Program-made: the position numbers and the translations under genes
Notes under the pieces: model-generated
Told to the model about the DNA's origin: nothing
Database searches by the model: none
The model's input: the letters and a program-made list of their open reading frames with translations, nothing else
Origin: Prosthecochloris sp.
GTDB taxonomy: Bacteria > Bacteroidota > Chlorobiia > Chlorobiales > Chlorobiaceae
DNA length: 64,000 bases
Assembly: GCA_004028745.1 (NCBI GenBank)
Contig: RAZP01000006.1
Span: 137,179-201,178, forward strand
Direction of reading: 5' to 3'
Shown: one piece after another, positions 1 through 9,113 of the stretch
Layout of the letters: the number at the start of each line of letters is the position of its first letter
Numbering within the stretch: position 1 is the first letter of the stretch

Positions 1-1
1 T

Positions 2-352
2 GAGCAGCTTCAACAACTGAAAAAAATGGGTTCGATTCAGGGGCTTATTGAAATGGTTCCGGGTCTCAACAAGATGATCCCGAAACAAGATCTTGACGGG
101 CTCGATTTCAAACCCATAGAAGCTATTATCTCTTCCATGACGAAAGAAGAAAGGGCGACACCTGAAATCATCAACGGCAGCCGCAGGCAGAGAATTGCAA
201 AGGGGAGTGGTACACGTGTTCAGGACGTTAATATGCTGCTCAAACAGTTCAAGGAAATGAAGAAGATGATGGGTTCGGTTTCCAAGATGACAAGCTCAGG
301 GCGCAAGATATTGCCGCAGAATTTGCCGCTTGAAAAGCTTTTAAAACGATGA
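2..352 (+). CDS. ffh: Signal recognition particle protein Ffh, C-terminal part (5' end outside the window)
   Basis: The reading frame is already open at base 2, so this is the 3' end of a gene that starts before the window. It encodes the methionine-rich M domain of Ffh, which binds 4.5S RNA and signal peptides of nascent membrane proteins. The conserved stretch [11 protein letters not shown] followed by V-N-x-L-L-K-Q-F and the Met/Lys-rich K-M-M segment is the RNA-binding helix-loop-helix of the family. The N and G (GTPase) domains are not in view. It sits directly upstream of rpsP, a common bacterial order (ffh-rpsP-rimM-trmD-rplS). Confidence 0.95.
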   Translation, partial: EQLQQLKKMGSIQGLIEMVPGLNKMIPKQDLDGLDFKPIEAIISSMTKEERATPEIINGSRRQRIAKGSGTRVQDVNMLLKQFKEMKKMMGSVSKMTSSGRKILPQNLPLEKLLKR

Positions 353-388
353 CGTTTTTTTAATAAATAACTTAAATCCAGACAAGCA

Positions 389-820
389 TTGGTTAAAATC
401 AGACTTAGAAGAGCAGGAAGAAAGAAATTGCCTTTTTACCAGATCGTTGCTGCTGACGCTCGTGCTCCGAGAGATGGCAAGTTTCTCGAAGTGATCGGTC
501 ACTATCAGCCGACAGCGAAGCCTCATGCAATAACGTTGGACAAAGAGCGCACGGCCTACTGGCTTGGAGTTGGTGCACAGCCGACAACAACAGTTCGCAG
601 TCTTATCCGTGCTACCGGTCTTTTTCACGAGCTGAACATGAAGCGCAGGGGACGCAGTGAAGAGGAAATTGCTGTGGAAATGGAGCAATGGAAGTCCCGT
701 GAAACTGAGAGGCGGGAAAAAAGGCTTGCCGTCAAAGTACGGCGCCGTCAGGCTAAAAAAGCGGCGGAAGTGGAAGCGGCACAGGCTGTTTCAACGGCTG
801 AACCGGAGGGTGAAAAGTAA
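389..820 (+). CDS. rpsP: 30S ribosomal protein S16
   Basis: Small-subunit ribosomal protein S16 (143 aa). The N-terminus V-K-I-R-L-R-R-x-G-R-K-K-x-P-F-Y is diagnostic. The only start that keeps this conserved N-terminus is the TTG at 389; no ATG fits and no clear Shine-Dalgarno is visible. The family core is about 80-90 residues; here about 50 extra residues, rich in Glu, Lys, Arg and Ala, follow and look like a charged flexible tail. First gene of the rpsP-rimM-trmD-rplS cluster, 36 bp after ffh. Confidence 0.95.
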   Translation: MVKIRLRRAGRKKLPFYQIVAADARAPRDGKFLEVIGHYQPTAKPHAITLDKERTAYWLGVGAQPTTTVRSLIRATGLFHELNMKRRGRSEEEIAVEMEQWKSRETERREKRLAVKVRRRQAKKAAEVEAAQAVSTAEPEGEK

Positions 821-901
821 ATTGTAAATTTCAGCCGTTCAGGCTTTATCTTGCGGGCATCTCGAAAAAGTATCGATAAGGACCGTTTTTGAGGTGACCT
901 T

Positions 902-1411
902 ATGAAAGAAGAGCTATATCTGGTAGGCCGGATTCTCAAGCCGAAAGGGCTGAAAGGTGAAGTGAAAATCTTGCCGGTTACTGATTTTCCGGAGAGTTTT
1001 CTTGAGAGGAAGGCTTTTTATATAGGGGTAACGGAAAGGGATGCGGTTCGCCGCATGGTGCTCAGCGCAGTGATGCGAAAAGGTTTTGCCTATCTGCTTT
1101 TTTCGGGTATTGATACGAGGGAGAAAGCAGAAGCAATCGCAGGAAATATGGTGTATGTAAACGCTGATGCCCTGATTCCTCTTTCTCCCGGCAGGGCGTA
1201 CCTTCATGAGCTGAGGGGCCTGAAAGTGCTTAATGAGTCAGGTGAGGAGGTCGGCGTTGTACATGATGTATTGCGCATGCCGGCACATGAGGTGTATGAG
1301 ATCAAGTGCGTCAGTCGTATGGTTCTGGTGCCGGCGATCGAGGAATTTGTTAAGGAAATAGTTATTGACAAAGGGTACATGGTGCTGAAAAGGTTTGAGG
1401 AGTTCCTGTAA
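902..1411 (+). CDS. rimM: 16S rRNA processing protein RimM
   Basis: Ribosome maturation factor RimM (169 aa), which binds S19 and assists assembly of the 30S head. The N-terminal RimM domain (about 1-85) begins with V-G-R-I-L-K-P-x-G-L-K-G-E-V, the family signature. The C-terminal PRC-barrel half contains the H-E-L-x-G-L-x-V and [10 protein letters not shown] motifs. ATG start at 902. The length is normal for the family, and its place between rpsP and trmD is the standard order. Confidence 0.94.
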   Translation: MKEELYLVGRILKPKGLKGEVKILPVTDFPESFLERKAFYIGVTERDAVRRMVLSAVMRKGFAYLLFSGIDTREKAEAIAGNMVYVNADALIPLSPGRAYLHELRGLKVLNESGEEVGVVHDVLRMPAHEVYEIKCVSRMVLVPAIEEFVKEIVIDKGYMVLKRFEEFL

Positions 1412-1455
1412 AGCCCTGAGCTGTTCTTGTACAATTTGATGAAAGGACTCTGCTG

Positions 1456-2166
1456 ATGCAGATACGGATCGACGTCATATCCGTCATTCCTGGTTTTTTT
1501 GAATCGACCCTGAATAAGGGATTGCTTGGCATAGCCCGGAAAAAAATGTATGCAGAGATACATGTTCATAATCTTCATGATTATGGTCTGGGAAAGTACA
1601 AGCAAGTTGACGATACCCCTTTCGGCGGTGGTGCAGGGATGGTAATCAGGCCTGAGCCGGTATTTGCCTGTATCGAAAAACTTTTGGCTGAAAGACTTTA
1701 TGACGCAGTGATTTTTATGACCCCTGACGGCCGTATGTTCGACCAGTCAACTGCAAACCGTCTTTCAAGGTTGAAAAATCTGATTATATTGTGCGGCCAT
1801 TACAAAGCCGTTGATGAAAGGATCAGAAAAAAGCTGGTTACCATGGAGTTATCGGTTGGCGATATTGTGCTTTCAGGCGGTGAGATCCCGGCTTTGCTTC
1901 TGATGGATGCTGTGGTTCGGCTGATTCCCGGTGTTCTGGGTGACAGTGAGTCGGCATTGACCGATTCTTTTCAGACCGGCATGCTTGATTGTGAGTATTA
2001 TACCCGGCCGGCTGACTTCAGAGGAATGCGTGTCCCTGATGTGCTGCTGTCGGGTCATCATAAAAAAATTGAAGAGTGGAAAAACAGGAATGCTCTTGAA
2101 CGAACAGCGAAAAGGCGGCCTGAGCTTCTCGACAAGGGTATTATTGAAGAGTTAAAGAAAAAATAA
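1456..2166 (+). CDS. trmD: tRNA (guanine-N1)-methyltransferase TrmD
   Basis: TrmD (236 aa) methylates N1 of G37 in tRNAs with G at position 36, using S-adenosylmethionine, and prevents frameshifting. Visible motifs are the N-terminal [12 protein letters not shown], the [12 protein letters not shown] loop, and the SPOUT trefoil-knot segment [15 protein letters not shown] tail follows with R-P-A-D-F-R-G and the G-H-H-K-K-I-E-E-W motif. Full length. The ATG at 1456 fits the family N-terminus. Confidence 0.95.
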   Translation: MQIRIDVISVIPGFFESTLNKGLLGIARKKMYAEIHVHNLHDYGLGKYKQVDDTPFGGGAGMVIRPEPVFACIEKLLAERLYDAVIFMTPDGRMFDQSTANRLSRLKNLIILCGHYKAVDERIRKKLVTMELSVGDIVLSGGEIPALLLMDAVVRLIPGVLGDSESALTDSFQTGMLDCEYYTRPADFRGMRVPDVLLSGHHKKIEEWKNRNALERTAKRRPELLDKGIIEELKKK

Positions 2167-2177
2167 AGAACATTATC

Positions 2178-2540
2178 ATGGATCAGTTAATTCAGTTGGT
2201 TGAGGCTACGCAGGAACGAGACGACTTGCCGGAAATTCATCCAGGCGATACAGTGAGGATGCAGTTGAAGGTTATCGAAGGTGAAAAAGAGCGCTTGCAG
2301 GCTTTCGAGGGTGTTGTTATCAGCGAAAGGGGAACCGGTGCATCGAAAACCGTAACCGTTCGTAAAATTTCCAGCGGTATAGGCGTCGAGCGTATTGTTC
2401 CTTTGAGCTCGCCGAACATCGAAAGCATTAAAGTGCTGAAAAGCGGTAAGACCCGCCGTGCAAAGCTCTTCTATCTCAGAAAGCGCACAGGTAAGGCTGC
2501 TCTGAAAGTGAAAGAACGCAAAACGACAGTTACTTCATAA
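2178..2540 (+). CDS. rplS: 50S ribosomal protein L19
   Basis: Large-subunit protein L19 (120 aa), which sits at the 30S-50S interface. The conserved [26 protein letters not shown] and the K-R-x-x-L-F-Y-L-R segments are all present. ATG at 2178, 11 bp after trmD, so it is almost certainly cotranscribed. A strong intrinsic terminator follows at 2600-2628 and closes the cluster. Confidence 0.96.
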   Translation: MDQLIQLVEATQERDDLPEIHPGDTVRMQLKVIEGEKERLQAFEGVVISERGTGASKTVTVRKISSGIGVERIVPLSSPNIESIKVLKSGKTRRAKLFYLRKRTGKAALKVKERKTTVTS

Positions 2541-2599
2541 CCTTTTCCGAACAGTATAGCCTCTGCTTGTTGCTCGGTGTCCGCAATTTGATTAGAATG

Positions 2600-2628
2600 A
2601 AAAAGCCTGATTTTTGTCGGGCTTTTTT
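2600..2628 (+). terminator. Rho-independent terminator after rplS
   Basis: A 10-bp stem (arms 2601-2610 and 2617-2626, one T-G wobble) with a 6-base loop runs into a T tract. It lies 60 bp after the rplS stop codon and ends the rpsP-rimM-trmD-rplS transcript. Confidence 0.9.
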
Positions 2629-2693
2629 GTGTTTGCCCCATTGGCGCAGCCATGCCGCTTTTTACCTTTTGAATTTTGACTTTTCCTGGTTCT

Positions 2694-3536
2694 ATGCTTA
2701 CAATCGGTGAATATACGCTTCAGACGCTCGATGTTCAGTGCTTCAGTCTTGATGGCGGTTCTGTTTTCGGGGTGTATCCAAGAGTGCTCTGGGAAAAAAT
2801 AATTACTCCCGATCATCTCAACAGGATCAGGCTGTCGATGCGCATTCTGCTTGTAAGGGGAAAGGGCAGGAACATTCTTGTTGATGCTGCAATGGGCACG
2901 GCGTGGAGCGATAAGGTAAAGAAGATCTACGATCTTTCCGAGTGGCGCCTGGACGAAGAGCTGCAAAATGCCGGTCTGGAATGTCGGGATATCACCGATG
3001 TTATTTTCACACACCTGCATTTCGATCATGTTGCGGGAGCATTCGAGGAGAAAGATGGCAGGCTTGTTTCTGTTTTTCCCAATGCCCGGTTTCATGTTCA
3101 GAAGGATAATTACGAAACAGCGCTCCGTCCTAACGCGATGGAAAAGTCCAGTTACCTTCTCCCGTTTATCGATGCTTTTGGAAAAAGCGGATCGATGGAG
3201 CTGGTTGACGGCTGTGTCGAGCTGTTGCCGGGTTTCGAGATGGTTCCCTTGGGGCAAGGGCATACGGCAGGGCATCAACTGGTTAAAATCACGGGAGATG
3301 ATACAACGCTTGTTCATGGCGGTGATTTGATTCCTTCATCGGCTCACCTTGCAGTCACGAGGGGGCTTGCGTTTGATGTTGCCCCGCTTGAGCTGATTCG
3401 TGACAAAGTTGCTCTGTTGAACGATCTGCTTGAAAAGCGGTGGCTGCTGTACTTCGCTCACGATCCGTTTATCAAGGCTGCTACGGTTCGCCAGGATAAA
3501 AAACATGTTGTTGTCGATAAGGTGGTGGATGTGTGA
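2694..3536 (+). CDS. Metallo-beta-lactamase-fold hydrolase
   Basis: A 280-aa member of the MBL superfamily. The zinc-binding signature T-H-L-H-F-D-H-V-A-G is present, followed by G-H-T-A-G-H as the second metal motif and a late H-D-P-F segment. The family covers quorum-quenching lactonases, glyoxalase II-like and sulfur-processing enzymes; no extra domain narrows the substrate. I chose the ATG at 2694; a TTG six codons upstream (2676) is also in frame, and neither has a good ribosome site. It is separated from the ribosomal cluster by a terminator and so is transcribed on its own. Confidence 0.8.
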   Translation: MLTIGEYTLQTLDVQCFSLDGGSVFGVYPRVLWEKIITPDHLNRIRLSMRILLVRGKGRNILVDAAMGTAWSDKVKKIYDLSEWRLDEELQNAGLECRDITDVIFTHLHFDHVAGAFEEKDGRLVSVFPNARFHVQKDNYETALRPNAMEKSSYLLPFIDAFGKSGSMELVDGCVELLPGFEMVPLGQGHTAGHQLVKITGDDTTLVHGGDLIPSSAHLAVTRGLAFDVAPLELIRDKVALLNDLLEKRWLLYFAHDPFIKAATVRQDKKHVVVDKVVDV

Positions 3537-3593
3537 GGAGAAAAGGTTAAGGTATCAGGTAATTAGGCATAGGAGCGGGGTGCAAAATTGTAA

Positions 3594-3615
3594 GGACGAA
3601 CCCATATGTTCGCCC
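3594..3615. repeat. Short REP-like palindrome
   Basis: A 22-bp imperfect palindrome whose arms read GGACGAACC and GTTCGCCC around a CATAT centre. A related palindrome (GGGCAGAC...GTCTGCCC) occurs at 30448-30469. Both sit in intergenic DNA and resemble REP-type repeats. The rest of the 3537-3705 gap shows no gene. Confidence 0.45.
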
Positions 3616-3705
3616 GCAAGGTCGATATAAAGGAGGCAAGACCGGGTCTGGTATCAGGTTCGGGAATCTCGAATAAACAATGGAGTAAAAGCGAATGGCT
3701 GAAAT

Positions 3706-4521
3706 ATGAAACTCAAACAGGAACAGGTCGAACAGTTTCAAGAGAAGGTTTTTGCATTTTATCGGGGCAACAAAAGGCAGTTTCCCTGGAGGGAGACAAC
3801 CGATCGCTATGCAGTTATGGTTAGTGAGATAATGCTTCAGCAGACACAGGCTGAGCGTGTTATAGATAAATTTCTCATGTGGCTGGATCGTTTTCCCGAC
3901 ATCCTGTCCCTTGCGGATGCCTCACTGAAAGAAGTTTTATCTTATTGGAGCGGGCTCGGCTACAATGCCCGGGGGCAGCGTCTGCACCGTTGTGCAAAGA
4001 TTATCGCCGATGAATATTCGTTGGTTGTGCCCTCCTCACCTGAAGAGCTGATCAGGCTTCCCGGTATTGGCGTCTACACGTCCCGTTCGATACCGGTTTT
4101 TGCGGACAATCTCGATATTGCAGCCGTCGATACCAATATCAGGAGAATATGTATCTATGAACTTGGACTACCTGAAACCATCAAGCCGGGTGAATTGCTT
4201 GCTGTTGCCGGGAAAGTGCTTCCGCGTGGACAAAGCCGGGAGTGGCATAACGCCTTGATGGATTATGGGGCCCTGGTAATGACCGGAAAAAAGACCGGGA
4301 TACGGCCGCTCACCCGGCAATCAAGATTCAAGGGGTCGAAAAGGTGGTACAGGGGGAGCATTGTGAGGGATCTTGTCGGAACTGACGGAATGGTTCTGGA
4401 AGAGCTGACCGAACGATACGGAGAGCGGGTTGTTGCCGTTCTTGCCGAGCTTGAAAAGGAAGGACTTGTTGAGCGTTCTCCCGAAGACGCATCCAATCCT
4501 TATTACAGAATTCCGGAATGA
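3706..4521 (+). CDS. mutY: MutY-like HhH-GPD DNA glycosylase lacking the Fe-S cluster ligands
   Basis: A 271-aa HhH-GPD base-excision glycosylase closest in style to MutY, which removes adenine mispaired with 8-oxoguanine. Seen: the P-W-R segment near residue 27, catalytic Glu41 in S-E-I-M-L-Q-Q-T-Q, the helix-hairpin-helix L-P-G-I-G-V-Y-T at 118-125, and catalytic Asp142 in A-V-D-T-N-I-R-R. Canonical MutY then has four cysteines binding a [4Fe-4S] cluster and a NUDIX-like domain. Here the only cysteines are C97 and C148, and the C-terminus (about 215-271) looks like a small winged-helix segment. It could be a clusterless MutY or a relative with altered specificity. Confidence 0.78.
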   Translation: MKLKQEQVEQFQEKVFAFYRGNKRQFPWRETTDRYAVMVSEIMLQQTQAERVIDKFLMWLDRFPDILSLADASLKEVLSYWSGLGYNARGQRLHRCAKIIADEYSLVVPSSPEELIRLPGIGVYTSRSIPVFADNLDIAAVDTNIRRICIYELGLPETIKPGELLAVAGKVLPRGQSREWHNALMDYGALVMTGKKTGIRPLTRQSRFKGSKRWYRGSIVRDLVGTDGMVLEELTERYGERVVAVLAELEKEGLVERSPEDASNPYYRIPE

Positions 4522-4536
4522 CGGGGGCAGAATTAT

Positions 4537-4678
4537 GGGCACCTCTATTAATTGTCGTGAGCGGCCTGAAGACAAGGCGGACGGAGCGCAGAAACCGGAG
4601 TGTACACAGAGTACATGAGGATTTCGAGTACCGCCCAACGAAGTATTCGGGGCGCGCAACAAATTAATAGAGGTGCCC
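4537..4678 (+). mobile_element. MITE-like palindromic element, copy 1 (subtype A, full length)
   Basis: 142 bp with terminal inverted repeats GGGCACCTCTATTAATT, flanked on both sides by TTAT (4533-4536 and 4679-4682), a target-site duplication. It lies 15 bp after the mutY stop. The interior contains the palindromic GTGTACAC and no credible gene. This copy is used as the reference (+) orientation of the family. Confidence 0.9.
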
Positions 4679-4698
4679 TTATATTCAGCCGTTGACCC

Positions 4699-5460
4699 AT
4701 GTCAGACAAGTTCAATGTTTATCTCGAGTTTACCCCGGCCCTGAGGTTTTTCCTTCATCAGGGATGTAAAAGCGGCACGGTGCAAAAGCAGTTGTCGCAT
4801 GCGACATCCGTCAAAGATGTTGTTGAATCTTTCGGTGTGCCCCATACCGAAGTTGGAAAAATCAAAGTGAATGGCGAAACCGTTGGTTTCGGTTACCATA
4901 TGTCTCCGGGTGACAGGGTAACGGTCAGTCCTGTTGATCCGGCATCGTTTGGTGGTTTTGGGCTGCAGCCGGAACCGGGTGACAATCCTGCTTTTATCGC
5001 CGATGAACATCTTGCAAAACTTGTGCGCAGGATGAGAGTCCTTGGGCTTGACACACACCTTTTTTCAGGAGGTAGTGACCGGGACCTGCTTGCCTTGATG
5101 CAAAACGGGAACCGCATTCTGCTGACAAGGGACAGAAGGCTTCTTATGCATAATATCGTTCGATCGGGCTATTGCATTCGCTCAAGCGATGTTTTTCAGC
5201 AAGTATGCGAGGTTGTCAGACGGTACTGCCTTGCCGGGCGAATGCAGCCTTTCAGCAGGTGTCCTTCATGTAACGGTAAACTTGAAGTCGCCGATAAAAT
5301 TTCGTTACTGAATCGCCTGGAGCCAAAAACCCGCCGTTACTATTGGAATTTTTTTCTGTGCGATTCCTGCGGGAAGATATTCTGGCGCGGGTCCCATGCT
5401 GAAAAACTTGAAAGTTTTGTTGCTGCCGTCAGGGAAGGGTGTAATTACTCTGAGTTATAA
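4699..5460 (+). CDS. Mut7-C RNase-domain protein with N-terminal ubiquitin-like fold and zinc ribbon
   Basis: A 253-aa protein of the Mut7-C family. The N-terminal third (about 5-82) has the beta-grasp pattern of the Ub-Mut7C domain (V-N-G-E, then G-D-R-V-T-V-S-P). The middle is a PIN-like nuclease domain with acidic residues D102, D128 and D145 (L-T-R-D-R-R-L). The C-terminus carries a zinc ribbon with Cys pairs C188/C191 and C221/C224. The family is related to eukaryotic MUT-7 C-termini and predicted to act on RNA; its cellular role is unknown. The last 16 bases overlap the tail-to-tail acyl-CoA ligase gene. Confidence 0.85.
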   Translation: MSDKFNVYLEFTPALRFFLHQGCKSGTVQKQLSHATSVKDVVESFGVPHTEVGKIKVNGETVGFGYHMSPGDRVTVSPVDPASFGGFGLQPEPGDNPAFIADEHLAKLVRRMRVLGLDTHLFSGGSDRDLLALMQNGNRILLTRDRRLLMHNIVRSGYCIRSSDVFQQVCEVVRRYCLAGRMQPFSRCPSCNGKLEVADKISLLNRLEPKTRRYYWNFFLCDSCGKIFWRGSHAEKLESFVAAVREGCNYSEL

Positions 5461-7274
5461 AGTGAATTCATCGAGCCGAAGAGTGAATCGATCTCTCTTT
5501 CAAAAGTTTTATGTATCGCTTTCCGTTTCAGTTTCAGCGTCGGCGTCATGTGACCGTTTTCAATGGTAAAAGGCTCGTTCATCAGCAGGAACTTTCTTAC
5601 TTTTTCATGTGCGGCAAGCTGTCTTGATATATTTCGCAGCAGTGATTCATATATCTTACGGATCTGCTTATGCTCGATGAGGTCGTTTCTTGTCTCGGCT
5701 GTGATCTGTTGTTCATCAGCAAAAGATTCCAGCTCGGAAAAATTGGGCACAATAAGAGCGATAAGAAACGGTTTTTTCTCCCCGGCAACCATTACCTGAT
5801 CGACATATTTGTTTTCGGCAATCAACTGCTCGATGGGGAGGGGAGCGATGTTTTTGCCACCGGATGTTACGATAATATGCTTCTTTCTGTCTGTGATTTT
5901 CAGATACTCGTCTTCGTCAAGCTCTCCGATATCGCCTGTGTGGAACCATCCGTCATAAATGACCTCATTGGTTGCTTCCTCGTCATTCCAGTAGCCTTTC
6001 ATGATATTCGGACCGCGGAACAATACTTCGCCGTCGCTGTCGATTTTAACAGTGACATTGTCAACAACCGGGCCAACAGTTCCGAACTTGACCTTTTCAG
6101 GCCGGTTGACATTGGTGACCGGTGATGTTTCGGTAAGTCCGTACCCTTCAAGTATGACGATGCCGAGGGCCTGAAAGAATTCTCCCACCTTCTGGGGAAG
6201 AGCGGCGCCACCGGAAACAAAGTAGCGAAGATGACCGCCGAATTTGTTGCGGATTGTGGAGTAAACAAGCTTGTCGGCGATTGTATGCTGCAGGGAAAGT
6301 ATCGCCGAAGGTTTCCTTTTGTGCAGTTGTTTGTGGTACTCGATTCCGGTATCATAAGCCCACTTGAAAATTTTTTGTTTTACCGGACTTTCATTGTCTA
6401 TCTGTTTCAGAATGTTTGTTTTTATCCGGTCGAAAAGCCGCGGGACGGTAAATATAATTGTAGGTTTTGCCTCGGCGATGTTCAATGATACGGTTTCAAC
6501 GCTTTCTGCAAGGTAGATCTGGGCGCCGCATGCAAAAAGCAGGTAATAGCCCCCGGTTCTCTCATAGGCGTGGGAGAGCGGCAGGAAAGAAAGGCTTCTG
6601 TCGGATTCATCAAGCCGTATAATTGAGGAGCACGACTTGACATTCTCACAGATATTGCGATGTGTCAGCATCACGCCTTTCGGCAAACCGGTGGTACCGG
6701 AAGTATAAATGATCGTGGCCGTATCATCAGGCTTGACCATTGTATAACTGACATAATCGGGTGAGCTGTCAAGGATTGCACGGCCGGTTTTTTTCGCGTC
6801 GGAAAGCTCTGTAACGCCATCGACCTTTTCGTCGAGGCGGTTCATAACGACAATGAACTCGAGATCCGGAAGATTTTGCCAGACAGAGAGTGCCTTGCCC
6901 AGCTGGAGCATGTTGGAAATGATGATTGCCCTGGTTCCGGAGTCCTTGAGGATGTACTCTATCTGGTTAGGGGGCAGTGAAGGGTAAAGAGGGACATCGA
7001 CAGCACCGATACTGAGGATTGCCATGTCCGAAAGGTACCAGCCGGGCCGGTTTTCCGAAAGTATGGCTACACGGTCTTTTGCCTCGATTCCTTTATGCTT
7101 CAGAAATGCCGCGAGAGTCGATACATCATTACTAAGAGAGTCATACGTGACTGGCTCATAAGCTCCATTGACCTTGCGGGCGATGGGGAATTTTTTTTCT
7201 TGACCTCTGTAATGGCGGAAAACGTGGGTGAAGAGTTCCGGGAGTGTCTGGAATTCAGGATAAATAAGACCCAT
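5445..7274 (-). CDS. Long-chain acyl-CoA synthetase (AMP-forming)
   Basis: A 609-aa adenylate-forming enzyme that activates fatty acids to acyl-CoA via acyl-AMP. The P-loop-like A3 motif [11 protein letters not shown] is at 190-200. The [10 protein letters not shown] motif, the G-W-F-H-T-G-D-I-G segment and the hinge D-R-K-K-H-I-I follow, with S-G-G-K-N-I-A-P. Full length for the FadD15/long-chain family. It is monocistronic; the 3' end overlaps the Mut7-C gene by 16 bp in a convergent arrangement. The substrate chain length cannot be read from the sequence. Confidence 0.9.
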   Translation of the reverse strand: MGLIYPEFQTLPELFTHVFRHYRGQEKKFPIARKVNGAYEPVTYDSLSNDVSTLAAFLKHKGIEAKDRVAILSENRPGWYLSDMAILSIGAVDVPLYPSLPPNQIEYILKDSGTRAIIISNMLQLGKALSVWQNLPDLEFIVVMNRLDEKVDGVTELSDAKKTGRAILDSSPDYVSYTMVKPDDTATIIYTSGTTGLPKGVMLTHRNICENVKSCSSIIRLDESDRSLSFLPLSHAYERTGGYYLLFACGAQIYLAESVETVSLNIAEAKPTIIFTVPRLFDRIKTNILKQIDNESPVKQKIFKWAYDTGIEYHKQLHKRKPSAILSLQHTIADKLVYSTIRNKFGGHLRYFVSGGAALPQKVGEFFQALGIVILEGYGLTETSPVTNVNRPEKVKFGTVGPVVDNVTVKIDSDGEVLFRGPNIMKGYWNDEEATNEVIYDGWFHTGDIGELDEDEYLKITDRKKHIIVTSGGKNIAPLPIEQLIAENKYVDQVMVAGEKKPFLIALIVPNFSELESFADEQQITAETRNDLIEHKQIRKIYESLLRNISRQLAAHEKVRKFLLMNEPFTIENGHMTPTLKLKRKAIHKTFEREIDSLFGSMNSLYNSE

Positions 7275-7484
7275 AAAGTACCTGGTTTAGAGCTATCGAA
7301 TTTTACTGCTTCAACGTAACTGCCAACCGCATTTCCCAACTTGTCGGGATTTCAGGCGGGGGAAAGAACCAGGTGCGGTATAATGTCACAGGTTAGGCCA
7401 GCATTTCTCGTAAAAAAATATGTAACAATAGTTTGTTAGCTTTGCAAATTATTGTTGCTGTCATCCCCTGATTTCAGGGCACTT

Positions 7485-7766
7485 ATGCGTTCCTTTTTTC
7501 GGCATCCCGGAAACGTCCACCGGCTGGTCGTCACACCGGAGGGGATGAGGATGCCTGGATGGGAAGGTGAAATTGTCACCATTCCGGCTGCTATTCGCAA
7601 GGCAGCTCAACTGAAAGAAAGTGACATGCTGACGTTTGAAATCAAAGGAGATCATCTGGTCGTCCGTAAAATTACAGCTTCAGTCGATGTTTGTCTGGAT
7701 GGAGTTTCGGGAATGCTCGATGATTGGACTTCACCGGAGGATGAGAAGGCCTGGAAAGGCCTTTGA
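7485..7766 (+). CDS. AbrB/MazE/SpoVT-fold DNA-binding protein, solitary
   Basis: A small protein (93 aa from the ATG at 7485; a TTG at 7452 would add 11 residues and an internal ATG at 7545 would give a 73-aa protein). The swapped-hairpin AbrB signature G-E-I-V-T-I-P-A-A-I-R-K followed by L-K-E-S-D-x-L-T-F-E-I and L-V-V-R-K-I is clear. Such proteins are usually antitoxins or transition-state regulators. No toxin gene adjoins it: the next gene is a DUF1801-type protein 46 bp on. The start is uncertain. Confidence 0.65.
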   Translation: MRSFFRHPGNVHRLVVTPEGMRMPGWEGEIVTIPAAIRKAAQLKESDMLTFEIKGDHLVVRKITASVDVCLDGVSGMLDDWTSPEDEKAWKGL

Positions 7767-7812
7767 TGGGTTTTTGGTTGATGAAAAAATAGATTTATAA
7801 CTGACAAAGGAT

Positions 7813-8166
7813 ATGGTACAATCTGAACACAATCTCGAAATGCACCTGCGAGATTTACGGGAACATTCATTCGAGTTTCACGACATGGTGCTCAGAATTC
7901 GATCTCTTTTTCTGGAAGCATGCCCCGGTTTGACGGAAGCGGTTAAATACGGAGGGATAGTTTTCCTGAAACAAAAAGAGCTGATCGGAGGTGTTTTTGT
8001 GTACAAAGAACATGTCTCGGTGGAGTTCAGTCAAGGCTCATCATTTCCAGATCCTGATGCAATCCTGGAAGGGAAAGGGAAGTACAGAAGGCATATCAAG
8101 CTGCACGACATGGAAGATATAGAGGTAAAGTATCTGGCAGACTTCATTACTGTGGCTTGTGGATAA
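7813..8166 (+). CDS. DUF1801-family (YdhG-like) protein
   Basis: A 117-aa single-domain protein resembling DUF1801. The run L-T-E-A-V-K-Y-G-G-I-V-F, then G-V-F-V-Y-K-E-H-V-S-V-E-F and a C-terminal basic/acidic helix with Y-R-R-H-I-K-L match the family pattern. Function in bacteria is not established; the fold resembles iron-chaperone/frataxin-like YdhG proteins. ATG at 7813. A bidirectional terminator follows immediately. Confidence 0.7.
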   Translation: MVQSEHNLEMHLRDLREHSFEFHDMVLRIRSLFLEACPGLTEAVKYGGIVFLKQKELIGGVFVYKEHVSVEFSQGSSFPDPDAILEGKGKYRRHIKLHDMEDIEVKYLADFITVACG

Positions 8167-8171
8167 AGCCG

Positions 8172-8197
8172 AAAAAGCCCGTGTTTGCGGGCTTTTC
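8172..8197. terminator. Bidirectional intrinsic terminator between the DUF1801 gene and tRNA-Cys
   Basis: A 9-bp perfect stem (8173-8181 with 8188-8196) with A-rich and T-rich flanks on opposite sides. It can stop the plus-strand DUF1801 transcript and, read on the minus strand, the tRNA-Cys transcript that ends at 8204. Confidence 0.8.
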
Positions 8198-8203
8198 AGG
8201 TTG

Positions 8204-8274
8204 AGGCGAAGAGCGGATTCGAACCGCTGTAAAAGGTTTTGCAGACCTCTGCCTAGCCACTCGGCCACTTCGCC
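8204..8274 (-). tRNA. tRNA-Cys (anticodon GCA)
   Basis: A 71-nt cloverleaf on the minus strand: acceptor GGCGAAG/CTTCGCC, D arm GCC...GGC, anticodon loop CTGCAAA giving GCA, T arm AGCGG-TTCGAAT-CCGCT, and the U73 discriminator typical of tRNA-Cys. The CCA end is not encoded (the genome reads CAA). Confidence 0.96.
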
Positions 8275-8324
8275 CTGTATGTAGGGAGATAAATGTATGT
8301 AAAAAGACCAATGAATACAAATGG

Positions 8325-8385
8325 TGGCACCTCGATTAATTTGTTGCGCACCATGATTACTTCGTTGGGCGGTGCTCGATCTCGT
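8325..8385 (-). repeat. MITE-like element, partial copy 2 fused to the parA 3' end
   Basis: About 60 bp matching one arm of the palindromic element (GGCACCTCGATTAATTTGTTGCGC..., then ACTTCGTTGGGCGGT). The other arm is missing. The stop codon and the last residues (about I-E-H-R-P-T-K) of the ParA gene lie within it, so the element or a deletion through it created the present gene end. It shares the ACCATGATT variant with the copy at 17579. Confidence 0.75.
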
Positions 8386-9112
8386 TCATCAGCTCTTCCC
8401 ATAGCTCCTGATACGCTATGGCTGCCGGTACATTGGGGCGGACAGCGTTGAGGGGGGCGCGATAGATCCCCATTTTCTCTACTTCCGAATTATAAGGTAT
8501 GATCTGGCGCAGAAAACGCTTTTTTCCGCTGTACTCCTCAACGATCTCCCTGTGCATGGCCTTGCGGCGTTCGAACATGGTAAAGAATCCCTTGATTTTA
8601 GCAGTGTCGAGTTTGCATTCCTTGAAAAAATCAAGCAGCTGTTCAAAGGTCCTGAGTGACAAGGTAGTCGGAATAAGGGGAACAAGAATGACATCCGAAG
8701 CTGTAAAGACGCTTTCTGACAGAAGGGTAAGGTTTGGAGGGCAGTCAAAAAAGATGAACGGGTATTCCGTGTTCAGCTCCTTGATGTTGTTTTTCAGCTT
8801 TTTCTGGGGCTTTTTCTCTTCCAACAGCTCGATGTCCAGGTTTCTGTAAGAAAAATCGGCAGGAAGAAGGTCAAGGTTATCGAAGTCCGTTCCTTTGATG
8901 TTGTCGTAGATCTTTTTGTTGCCTTTGAGGAATTTTTTACTGCTGTATTTTTTGTTCGGAACAATACGGAAATAAAAGGAGCTTGCTCCCTGGGGGTCAA
9001 GGTCACAGATAAGCGTCGGCGGTTCACTGACGGAGGACAGATACGCAAGGTTTACTGCGGAGGCGGTTTTTCCAACGCCGCCCTTGATGCTGTAGAGTGC
9101 GATGGTTTTCAT
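8357..9112 (-). CDS. ParA-family ATPase
   Basis: A 251-aa ParA/Soj/MinD-type P-loop ATPase. The deviant Walker A K-G-G-V-G-K-T is at 10-16 and C-D-L-D-P-Q-G at 36-42; F-F-D-C-P-P-N is the Walker B region. The start is the ATG at 9112, because the deviant Walker motif must lie close to the N-terminus; the frame extends upstream without homology. No parB or parS is adjacent. The start lies one base after the stop of the CHAD gene, so the two are translationally coupled. This suggests cargo positioning rather than chromosome segregation. The C-terminal tail is encoded by a MITE-like repeat. Confidence 0.88.
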   Translation of the reverse strand: MKTIALYSIKGGVGKTASAVNLAYLSSVSEPPTLICDLDPQGASSFYFRIVPNKKYSSKKFLKGNKKIYDNIKGTDFDNLDLLPADFSYRNLDIELLEEKKPQKKLKNNIKELNTEYPFIFFDCPPNLTLLSESVFTASDVILVPLIPTTLSLRTFEQLLDFFKECKLDTAKIKGFFTMFERRKAMHREIVEEYSGKKRFLRQIIPYNSEVEKMGIYRAPLNAVRPNVPAAIAYQELWEELMNEIEHRPTK

Positions 9113-9113
9113 A

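Noticed and set aside
3606..3824. 72-codon plus-strand frame before mutY
   Set aside because: Overlaps the mutY start in another frame, has no family resemblance and arises from the intergenic repeat.
7485..8166. AbrB-like gene plus DUF1801 gene as a toxin-antitoxin pair
   Set aside because: DUF1801 is not a known toxin family and the spacing and start of the AbrB gene are uncertain.
8041..8268. Open frame of 75 codons on the minus strand
   Set aside because: It is a translation of tRNA-Cys and the terminator, not a gene.
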